A stretch of 11,755 nt of DNA. Origin: Adhaeribacter sp. Its GTDB lineage: Bacteria; Bacteroidota; Bacteroidia; Cytophagales; Hymenobacteraceae. The stretch spans positions 1 to 11,755 of the forward strand of contig JAQBNV010000224.1 of assembly GCA_028288395.1 (NCBI GenBank), read 5' to 3'. The notes under the pieces are model-generated. The model worked only from the letters and a program-made list of their open reading frames with translations, had not been told where the DNA came from and searched no databases. Below are positions 6,407 to 11,755 of the stretch, piece by piece (within the stretch, counting starts at the first letter, position 1; the number at the start of each line of letters is the position of its first letter). The position numbers were made by a program, and so were the translations under genes.

Positions 6407-7864
6407 ATGAAAAATATATTTATATATTCTACTATCCTTTGCAGCCTGGCTTCGCTGGCGGGGTGCGAAAAATATTTAGAGCAACCCGTTGATCAGCGCA
6501 CCCAACTAAATACAGTAGAAAAAGTAAGCGAATTATTAGCCACGGCTTACCCCAAAGCCGATTACGCTACTTTTACCGAAGCCATGTCGGATTTAGCGAT
6601 GGATAAAGGGAATGGCCCGGTGCTGAATGAGGAAAAAAACCGCAACCCCTATTTTTTCCAGGATGTAATAACCAGAGACGAGGGCACCCCTAATTATTAC
6701 TGGAATAGCTGTTATGCGGCCATTGCAGCGGCCAATCATGCATTGGAAGCAATTGACCAAGCGGCAAACGCCGCCGATTACCAGGCGCAGAAAGGCGAGG
6801 CATTGGTAGCCCGGGCTTATTCTCATTTTATGCTGGTCACGCTTTTTGCCAAAGTATACAATCCGGCTACGGCGGCCTCCGACCCTGGTATACCTTATGT
6901 TACCGCCCCCGAAAAGATAGTAATGGGTCAGTACGATCGCCGGACCGTTGCTTATGTGTACGAGCAGATCGAGAAAGATCTAACCGAAGGCTTACCTTTG
7001 CTAAATAACAATGCCTACCGCATTCCGAAGTACCACTTTAATACGGCAGCGGCCCACGCTTTTGCGACGCGGTTTTATCTGTTTAAAAAAGATTACAAGA
7101 AGGTCGTACAACACGCCAATCAGGCTTTCCCGGGAGGTAATATCGGGCCTAGTTTACGTCCGTGGGTTCGGGTGTACAATACCTTAACCGTTAACGAAAT
7201 GCTGGCTACTTATACCCGGGCTACCGAAACTGCCAATCTGCTGCTGACCGAGACCAACTCCGTTTGGGCTCGCAATTATGGGCGGTATCGCTATGGTTTA
7301 GCCACGCCTATTGTTAACGCTCTATTAACCGGCACCAATGTTACCGGCACCAGCTGGGCTTACCCCCTGTATACCCAAGGCGACGATAACTGGCTCGTGC
7401 TGAAATTTAATGAACACTTCGTACGGGAATCTGCAAACGCTAATTTTGGCGATGCCTATACTATTTTCCCGCTATTTACCGCCGAAGAAGTACTATTTAA
7501 CCGGGCCGAAGCCAACCTGGAATTAGGCAACCTGGAAGCGGCTCGCACCGATATTAATTTATACGCCAGTACCCGCATCGAAAATTACAACGCCGCGGCC
7601 CACAATATTACCAACATCAAACTGCGGAATTATTACGGCACCACTAACGTGAAAGAAGGTTTACTAAACGCCCTGCTCGATTTTAAAGCCGCCGAGTTTG
7701 TGCAGGAAGGTATGCGCTGGTTTGATATTTTACGGCATAATATTACTGTTGAACATCCGGTCGTGGGTGGCCAAACCATTACCCTGAAACCGGACGATCC
7801 GCGCCGGGTAATCCAGTTGCCGCAGGAAGTAGTATTGGCCGGTATAGAACAAAACCCCCGTTAA
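6407..7864 (+). CDS. susD: SusD/RagB family nutrient-binding outer membrane lipoprotein
   Basis: This is a 485-residue surface lipoprotein that should cap the SusC barrel and bind its ligand. The signal peptide ends with LAGC, giving Cys20 as the lipidated residue, followed by EKYLEQPVDQRTQLNTVEKV, typical of the SusD N-terminus. SusD/TPR-like blocks include YYWNSCYAAIAAANHALEAI, GEALVARAYSHFMLV (~130-144) and YHFNTAAAHAFATRFYL. The C-terminal blocks are TAEEVLFNRAEANLELG (from ~358) and DFKAAEFVQEGMRWFDILRH (from 425), the segment that usually contacts SusC. Its length is slightly on the short side and the C-terminus ends abruptly at IEQNPR, but the fold appears complete. The ATG at 6407 gives the complete signal peptide. 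The metallohydrolase gene starts only 11 nt after its stop, implying co-transcription and perhaps translational coupling. The ligand-binding residues are too variable in this family to predict the substrate. Confidence 0.96.
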   Translation: MKNIFIYSTILCSLASLAGCEKYLEQPVDQRTQLNTVEKVSELLATAYPKADYATFTEAMSDLAMDKGNGPVLNEEKNRNPYFFQDVITRDEGTPNYYWNSCYAAIAAANHALEAIDQAANAADYQAQKGEALVARAYSHFMLVTLFAKVYNPATAASDPGIPYVTAPEKIVMGQYDRRTVAYVYEQIEKDLTEGLPLLNNNAYRIPKYHFNTAAAHAFATRFYLFKKDYKKVVQHANQAFPGGNIGPSLRPWVRVYNTLTVNEMLATYTRATETANLLLTETNSVWARNYGRYRYGLATPIVNALLTGTNVTGTSWAYPLYTQGDDNWLVLKFNEHFVRESANANFGDAYTIFPLFTAEEVLFNRAEANLELGNLEAARTDINLYASTRIENYNAAAHNITNIKLRNYYGTTNVKEGLLNALLDFKAAEFVQEGMRWFDILRHNITVEHPVVGGQTITLKPDDPRRVIQLPQEVVLAGIEQNPR

Positions 7865-7875
7865 TATAAGTTAAA

Positions 7876-8724
7876 ATGAAAATAAATATATTTCCCTTAT
7901 TGCTGCTGTTATGCCTGGCAGGTTTTACGGCAGCCTGCACCAAAGACGACGAGAATTTAGATATTCCGTTGCCGGGCCTGGGCGGCGACACCTGGGTGCA
8001 AGGCCCCGTAGACACCTGGCTCTACGACAACTACGTAAAAACTTATAACATCGAAGTAAAATATCGATTCGACCGGTACGAACTCGCGCTGAATAAAGTA
8101 CTCACGCCGCCCCGCGAAGACAAGATAATTCCGGTAATGGAAACGATTAAAAAAACCTGGATCGAACCGTTTGAACAGGAAGGCGGCGCTGATTTTATTA
8201 AAAAATTAGCGCCCCGGCAATTTGTGCTGGTGGGCAGCGCCCAGTATAACTCCGACGGCACCATTACCCTCGGTACGGCCGAAGGCGGCCGGAAAGTAAT
8301 TTTGTTTGTAATCAACGATTTTGAGAAGAAAAACAAGGCTGAAGTAAAACAAATGCTGCACACCATTCACCATGAGTATGGGCATATCTTACACCAAACC
8401 ATTATGTATCCGGAAGATTACAAGCGGATAACCACCAACTATACCGCCAACTGGTACGACTACTCTTTAGCCGATGCCCGCTCCCGGGGATTTATTACCG
8501 AATACGCCCGCAACAACCCCGACGATGACTTTGTAGAAATGATCTCGATAATGCTGATTGAAGGCAGAACCAACTTTAACGCCATTGTTAAAAACGCACC
8601 GGCCGCCGCCCAGCCCCTCTTAAAAAGAAAAGAAGAACTGGTGGTACAATATTTTAAAGAAGCCTGGAATATTGATTTTTACAGCGTACAAACCCGAACC
8701 CAGGCTGCCATTAATGCTTTGTAA
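7876..8724 (+). CDS. SusCD-associated zinc metallohydrolase lipoprotein (HExxH)
   Basis: This is a 282-residue lipoprotein with a leucine-rich signal (PLLLLLCLAGFTAAC) and Cys21 as the probable lipidation site. The zinc-binding HExxH motif is HEYGH at residues 166-170, inside TIHHEYGHILHQ, with Glu167 as the expected catalytic base. Downstream, DDFVEMISIMLIEG places Glu221 where a third, gluzincin-type zinc ligand is expected, 51 residues after the motif. It matches the NCBI family described as substrate import-associated zinc metallohydrolase lipoprotein, which typically sits after SusC/SusD genes. It is most likely exported to the outer membrane and hydrolyses something related to the imported substrate, with a peptide bond the obvious first guess. 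Neither substrate nor activity is established as far as I know. It lies 11 nt after susD and 29 nt before the DUF4302 gene. No truncation or frameshift is seen. Confidence 0.9.
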   Translation: MKINIFPLLLLLCLAGFTAACTKDDENLDIPLPGLGGDTWVQGPVDTWLYDNYVKTYNIEVKYRFDRYELALNKVLTPPREDKIIPVMETIKKTWIEPFEQEGGADFIKKLAPRQFVLVGSAQYNSDGTITLGTAEGGRKVILFVINDFEKKNKAEVKQMLHTIHHEYGHILHQTIMYPEDYKRITTNYTANWYDYSLADARSRGFITEYARNNPDDDFVEMISIMLIEGRTNFNAIVKNAPAAAQPLLKRKEELVVQYFKEAWNIDFYSVQTRTQAAINAL

Positions 8725-8753
8725 AAGGCCTGAACAGCCAGAAAACAACTTAC

Positions 8754-10025
8754 ATGAAAAAAATATTAGGCCTCTGCTTGCTGATGGTATCGCTGCTGTC
8801 GGCGTGTGATAAAAAGAATGAGATTGCCCCCGGCGAAAGGCCGGATGAACGCCTGAACCAAAAGCTTACCGATTACAAGAACCAGTTGGTTAGCGCCGAA
8901 AATGGCTGGAAGGCCGTTTTATATCCTGAAGGAGGCTCGGCTTACAGCTTTTTTATGAAGTTTAATGCCAACGACCGCTTGTCGATGCGGAGCGATATTA
9001 ATGCCAGCACGGCGGCCACCGCATTGGAAAGCACCTACCGCTTAAAAGCCATGCAACAGCCGGCCCTGCTCTTCGACACCTACTCTTATTTGCATATTTT
9101 AACCGATCCGGACCCCAGCAAGAGCAATGGCGATTACGGGGCCGGCAAATATTCCGATTTTGAATTCTCGTTTGAATCCGTAACGCCCGAAACCATTACC
9201 CTCAAAGGAAATTTACAGGGTAGCCGCCTTGTTTTAATCAAAGCCACCAAAGACGAAGCTGATAATTATATCAAAAAAATAGCTGAAAGTGCGAAAGCCT
9301 TCGAAGACATAAATACTCTCACTACTTATTTTAAACGGTTGGTCTTGGGTAATCTGGCTTATGATTTTGCGGTGAATACCAACCTGCGGCAGATTACCTT
9401 AACTTACCTGGAAGGCGGCACTGTTAAAACTTTTACCACGGGCTATTATTATACCGAAAACGGCATTACATTATTAGAACCCTTTGTCAATGGTAGTCTC
9501 ACAATTTCTACTTTAACCAGCATCCAATTTAATGCTTCCCAGAAAAGAATAAATCTTACCATTAACAATATAGCTGCTTCTATCCAGGAGGCTGTTAAAC
9601 CGATTGCGCTTGATTTGCAAGCCGCCAGGCGTTTCTACAATAATCCACCCAACGGTGTTTACTGGGAAACTGATGAGGGCTTTACCGTAGAAGGCGTATC
9701 AGATGCGTTTAAGGTAAATAGTATTGCCGGGTTTGAAGGTATTACTTTTTATGTTCAACCCGATCCGCCTTATGATGGATTTATCTTCTGGACGGCAGGC
9801 GGCTTTTTCGGGCCCGCTTTTAAAACCCAATTTAGAAATGATGGCAGAATTGTATTTACGTACGACGGGGCAGAATTTGGCACCACTCCGGCGGCGGCGG
9901 CGGCCATTGTAACAGCTACCCGCACGCAATTAACCATCCCGGAGGGATATTATGTAATACAAGTTGGCCCTAACAGCTACGATTTGGTTAGTGCCCGGGA
10001 CGCAAAAACCTGGATTAGTTTTTAA
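8754..10025 (+). CDS. DUF4302 family lipoprotein
   Basis: This is a 423-residue lipoprotein; the signal ends LLSAC, giving Cys18. From residue ~31 the protein follows the pattern I recognise as DUF4302: PDERLNQKLTDYKNQL, SAENGWKAVLYPEGG (Trp52), YSFFMKFN, STYRLKAMQQPALLFDTYSYLHIL, then DYGAGKYSDFEFSFE and LQGSRLVLIKATKDEAD. The rest is beta-rich, with a five-Ala run at 380-384 encoded mainly by GCG repeats, and ends AKTWISF. The function of the family is unknown. It is characteristically found in Bacteroidota beside SusC/SusD and the HExxH lipoprotein, as here. That context suggests an accessory ligand-binding or scaffold role at the outer membrane (inference). It is the last gene of the operon and ends 22 nt before a very strong terminator. 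Confidence 0.85.
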   Translation: MKKILGLCLLMVSLLSACDKKNEIAPGERPDERLNQKLTDYKNQLVSAENGWKAVLYPEGGSAYSFFMKFNANDRLSMRSDINASTAATALESTYRLKAMQQPALLFDTYSYLHILTDPDPSKSNGDYGAGKYSDFEFSFESVTPETITLKGNLQGSRLVLIKATKDEADNYIKKIAESAKAFEDINTLTTYFKRLVLGNLAYDFAVNTNLRQITLTYLEGGTVKTFTTGYYYTENGITLLEPFVNGSLTISTLTSIQFNASQKRINLTINNIAASIQEAVKPIALDLQAARRFYNNPPNGVYWETDEGFTVEGVSDAFKVNSIAGFEGITFYVQPDPPYDGFIFWTAGGFFGPAFKTQFRNDGRIVFTYDGAEFGTTPAAAAAIVTATRTQLTIPEGYYVIQVGPNSYDLVSARDAKTWISF

Positions 10026-10047
10026 CCAAGGTAAATGCCGGACTACT

Positions 10048-10089
10048 TGAACTAAAAAGCGGCTCCCGTGGGAGCCGCTTTTTAGTTCA
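10048..10089. terminator. Bidirectional intrinsic terminator, perfect 20-bp stem
   Basis: Arms 10048-10067 and 10070-10089 are perfectly complementary over 20 bp with a GT centre. Each contains a GC-rich core (GCGGCTCCC / GGGAGCCGC) flanked by A5 and T5 tracts, so it can act on both strands. It closes the SusCD operon (DUF4302 stop at 10025) and the convergent osmC-like gene. The minus-strand stop codon (10082-10084) and the last codon lie inside the right arm. Confidence 0.95.
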
Positions 10090-10495
10090 GGGCGAAAGAA
10101 TGGGTAATCTCGGCCGTTTTATTCAAAATAGCCGTTACCGAGCAATATTTCTCCATCGAGAGTTCAATGGCTCTTCTAACTTTTTCTTCGTTCAGGTCGC
10201 CTTTAAAGGTATAGTGGACGTGAATGGTTTTAAACACCGAAGGCGTTTCATTGGGCACTCGTTCGGCTTCAATGGTAATACCCATGTCCTGGATTATCTG
10301 CCGTTGCTTCTGCAGAATCAGCACAATATCAATCGCGCTGCAACCGCCCAAACCCATGAGTATCATTTCCATGGGCCGGGCTCCGGCATCAACACCCCCG
10401 ATTTCGGGAGAGCCATCTATATTAACGGCCACTCCCGCGGCCCCGACTGCTTCAAAATGGAAGGCGTCATTTACGCGCCTTAGTTCTACTTTCAT
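10082..10495 (-). CDS. OsmC family protein
   Basis: This is a 137-residue cytosolic OsmC/Ohr-superfamily protein. The two characteristic cysteines are present: Cys52 in MGLGGCSAIDIV and Cys118 in SMEKYCSVT. In active members these act as peroxidatic and resolving cysteines in reduction of organic hydroperoxides. The N-terminal part (GSPEIGGVDAGARPMEMIL) and the central helix with KQRQIIQDM resemble the uncharacterised YhfA-like branch rather than classical Ohr, so substrate preference is uncertain. The ATG at 10495 fits the usual N-terminus (MKVELRRV). Its terminator overlaps the stop codon. A candidate -7 box with a 7-7-7 inverted repeat lies upstream at 10532-10552, suggesting its own regulated promoter even though it follows the dioxygenase gene on the same strand after 142 bp. 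Confidence 0.92.
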   Translation of the reverse strand: MKVELRRVNDAFHFEAVGAAGVAVNIDGSPEIGGVDAGARPMEMILMGLGGCSAIDIVLILQKQRQIIQDMGITIEAERVPNETPSVFKTIHVHYTFKGDLNEEKVRRAIELSMEKYCSVTAILNKTAEITHSFALN

Positions 10496-10531
10496 ATAGA
10501 TAAATATTTAGTACCAGGATGTTCTTATCAC

Positions 10532-10552
10532 GGCAAATTTAACCTATTTGCC
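10532..10552 (-). promoter_or_regulatory. Candidate -7 box within an inverted-repeat operator for the osmC-like gene
   Basis: On the minus strand TAAATTTG (10534-10541) matches the Bacteroidota -7 consensus TAnnTTTG, ~40 nt upstream of the ATG. It lies almost entirely in a perfect inverted repeat, GGCAAAT-N7-ATTTGCC (10532-10538 and 10546-10552). A regulator bound here would block the promoter. No -33 TTTG at normal spacing was found; the nearest, at 10570-10573, is 28 bp away. Confidence 0.45.
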
Positions 10553-10637
10553 AATATTCATCCTAATAACAAAGGAGCCGGCCGGATAATTTCAAATACC
10601 CAAGCCTGCCATTTGCCTGCTACTCTTTTTATGTCAA

Positions 10638-11168
10638 TTATTCCGCCGAAGCCGGTTTGGGGGTATCCATAACAGTACCGCAGTTTTTGCACGTGCGTTT
10701 ATCTGCAGAAGCATAAAATTTATTCATTACTTCGGGCAACTGCTTTACAATATCGATTACGGACAGGTATTCTTCGTATAATTTAGTCCCGCAATTTTCG
10801 CAGAACCACAAAAAACCGTCCTGCTCGCCGGGCTGGCGGTAGCGCTCGATTACCAGCCCAATGGTATTGGCCGGACGCTGCGGCAGGTGCGGCACTTTGG
10901 CTGGCAACAGAAATATTTCACCTTCTTTAACCGGAATATCAACGGGCTTGCCATCTTCAATTATCCGGACATTAATATCGCCCTGAAGTTGATAGAAGAA
11001 CTCTTCGCCTTCGTTGTAGTGAAAATCTTTACGCGAATTGGGGCCGCCCACCACCATCACAATAAAATCCTTATTATCTTTAAACACCTGGGCATTACCA
11101 ACCGGGGGTTTTAAAACGTGCCGGTGCTCCTCAATCCACTTCTGAAAATTAAAAGGTCTGGTTATCAT
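10638..11168 (-). CDS. nbaC: 3-hydroxyanthranilate 3,4-dioxygenase
   Basis: This 176-residue cupin enzyme (EC 1.13.11.6) opens the ring of 3-hydroxyanthranilate with O2 to give 2-amino-3-carboxymuconate semialdehyde, in the kynurenine route of tryptophan degradation or NAD synthesis. The diagnostic GGPNSRKDFH and GEEFFYQLQG segments are present. Fe(II) ligands are predicted at His50, Glu56 and His94 (in KVPHLPQRP), with Arg46, Arg98 and Glu108 matching substrate-binding positions of the bacterial enzyme. A C-terminal rubredoxin-like metal site is complete: CENC (123-126) and CKNC (160-163), the longer bacterial form. The length is normal for that form. The ATG at 11168 is chosen because MITRPFNFQKWIEEH is the usual N-terminus. 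It is transcribed away from the SDR gene across a 214-bp divergent promoter region. The symbol nbaC is the common bacterial name. Confidence 0.95.
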   Translation of the reverse strand: MITRPFNFQKWIEEHRHVLKPPVGNAQVFKDNKDFIVMVVGGPNSRKDFHYNEGEEFFYQLQGDINVRIIEDGKPVDIPVKEGEIFLLPAKVPHLPQRPANTIGLVIERYRQPGEQDGFLWFCENCGTKLYEEYLSVIDIVKQLPEVMNKFYASADKRTCKNCGTVMDTPKPASAE

Positions 11169-11382
11169 TTTGTTGTTATTTAATCGTTGTTTGGGTTAGT
11201 TACTCACCCAGCATTTACAATATTTAGGAAAGCTAATTTACGTGAATAAATATTATATCGCCTTTTCAAAACGAACAAAACTTACGAATGATTATATGTT
11301 GCCGAAAATGACCCGAAACGCTGCTTAAGTACTTATTTTTTAATAACGAACAACCATTAACGAATAACAACTATTTTTAGCT
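11169..11382. promoter_or_regulatory. Divergent promoter region, dioxygenase / SDR genes
   Basis: These 214 AT-rich bases must contain both promoters. Visible repeats are AACGAACAA-N5-ACGAAT (11270-11289) and AACGAACAA-N6-ACGAAT (11345-11365), two direct copies 75 bp apart. AATATTTA (11219-11226) and TAAATATT (11247-11254) form an 8-bp inverted repeat. On the minus strand TAGCTTTC is a weak -7-like match. No convincing TTTG / TAnnTTTG pair was found for either gene, so exact start sites are not assigned. Confidence 0.5.
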
Positions 11383-11755
11383 ATGGATTTAAACTTACGC
11401 GAGAAACAAGCCATTGTTTGCGGCAGCACCCAGGGTATTGGCAAAGCCACTGCCATTGAGCTGGCTTTATTGGGCGCTTCAGTAACCTTAGTGGCCCGGA
11501 ATGAAGAGAAATTAAAAGCAACCCTAACCGAACTGGATACCTCACTGGGCCAGCGCCACGGCTATATTTGCGCTGATTTTAACCAGCCGGATTTATTAGC
11601 CGAAAAAATTCAGAACTACGTCCAGCAGAAAACCGCCGTACATATTCTGGTAAATAATACGGGTGGCCCGGCCGGCGGCCCTATTCTGGAAGCAAACCCG
11701 GAAGATTTTAAAGGCGCCTTTTCCAATCACCTGATTTGTAACCATCTATTGGTGC
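11383..11755 (+). CDS. SDR family oxidoreductase, N-terminal part (partial)
   Basis: The window ends within this gene after 124 codons. The N-terminus is a classical Rossmann NAD(P)-binding domain of the short-chain dehydrogenase/reductase family. The glycine motif is CGSTQGIG (residues 13-20; the usual first T is replaced by C), followed by the second-strand LVARNEEKL. The acidic CADF follows strand 3, and NNTGGPAGG begins at residue 91 in place of the usual NNAG. The catalytic Tyr-x-x-x-Lys lies beyond the window. The NNTGGP variant resembles a subgroup annotated as 3-oxoacyl-ACP reductase-like SDRs. The divergent position next to 3-hydroxyanthranilate 3,4-dioxygenase suggests membership of the kynurenine-degradation cluster, where an SDR often occurs in Bacteroidota; the reaction it catalyses there is not known to me. 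The ATG at 11383 gives the normal start (MDLNLREKQAIVCG). Confidence 0.9.
   Translation, partial: MDLNLREKQAIVCGSTQGIGKATAIELALLGASVTLVARNEEKLKATLTELDTSLGQRHGYICADFNQPDLLAEKIQNYVQQKTAVHILVNNTGGPAGGPILEANPEDFKGAFSNHLICNHLLV

Noticed and set aside
8043..8366. 107-residue minus-strand open frame within the metallohydrolase gene
   Set aside because: The plus-strand frame has a lipobox and HExxH motif. The antisense frame is Ser/Leu-rich noise.
9889..9905. GCG-repeat tract in the DUF4302 gene as a phase-variable microsatellite
   Set aside because: Only about five in-frame trinucleotide units. Length changes would add or remove Ala without shifting the frame, so on/off switching is not expected.
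10100..10499. Two plus-strand open frames (127 and 91 residues) opposite the osmC-like gene
   Set aside because: The minus strand encodes a clear OsmC protein with both cysteines. The plus frames show low-complexity composition and no family.

Overview
This window looks like chromosomal DNA of a Bacteroidota bacterium, most likely the Cytophagales/Hymenobacteraceae group (Adhaeribacter, Hymenobacter or Pontibacter-like). The reasons are a SusC/SusD pair, several short-signal lipoproteins, few Shine-Dalgarno sequences, moderate GC genes and AT-rich spacers. The genus is an inference from gene content and protein flavour; no 16S or marker gene is present.

Layout. (1) 1-441: the 3' end of a PLP-dependent trans-sulfuration enzyme (methionine gamma-lyase/cystathionine gamma-synthase family), cut by the window edge. 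(2) 542-1444: a complete PhzF-family isomerase-like enzyme on the same strand. (3) 1445-1902: a 458-bp AT-rich spacer with a probable weak terminator, a perfect 14-bp palindrome and an unexplained ~55-nt hairpin. (4) 1903-2523: a collagen-like (Gly-X-Y) lipoprotein closed by a strong terminator. (5) 2524-2906: a 383-bp spacer with a long-range inverted repeat and a 9-codon leader ORF preceded by an unusual Shine-Dalgarno. (6) 2907-10025: a four-gene operon of SusC porin, SusD lipoprotein, HExxH zinc metallohydrolase lipoprotein and DUF4302 lipoprotein. (7) 10048-10089: a perfect 20-bp-stem terminator shared by convergent genes. (8) 10082-11168, minus strand: an OsmC-family protein and a 3-hydroxyanthranilate 3,4-dioxygenase. 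(9) 11383-end, plus strand: the 5' part of an SDR oxidoreductase divergent from the dioxygenase.

How the genes work together. SusC would be the TonB-driven outer-membrane barrel and SusD its lid. The two following lipoproteins are probably surface or periplasmic accessories: a gluzincin-like hydrolase that could cut the ligand, and a DUF4302 protein of unknown role. No glycoside hydrolase, sulfatase, hybrid two-component regulator or ECF sigma/anti-sigma pair is visible, so this is not a classical polysaccharide utilisation locus. A peptide-like or other non-glycan ligand is a reasonable guess only. The right-hand end belongs to tryptophan/kynurenine catabolism, because the dioxygenase opens the ring of 3-hydroxyanthranilate and the divergent SDR is a likely pathway neighbour.

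The strongest candidates for something under-described are the SusCD-metallohydrolase-DUF4302 unit, the structured susC-susD linker, the 1716-1770 hairpin, and the inverted repeat lying over the candidate -7 box of the osmC-like gene. I saw no CRISPR array, tRNA, rRNA, transposase or phage gene.
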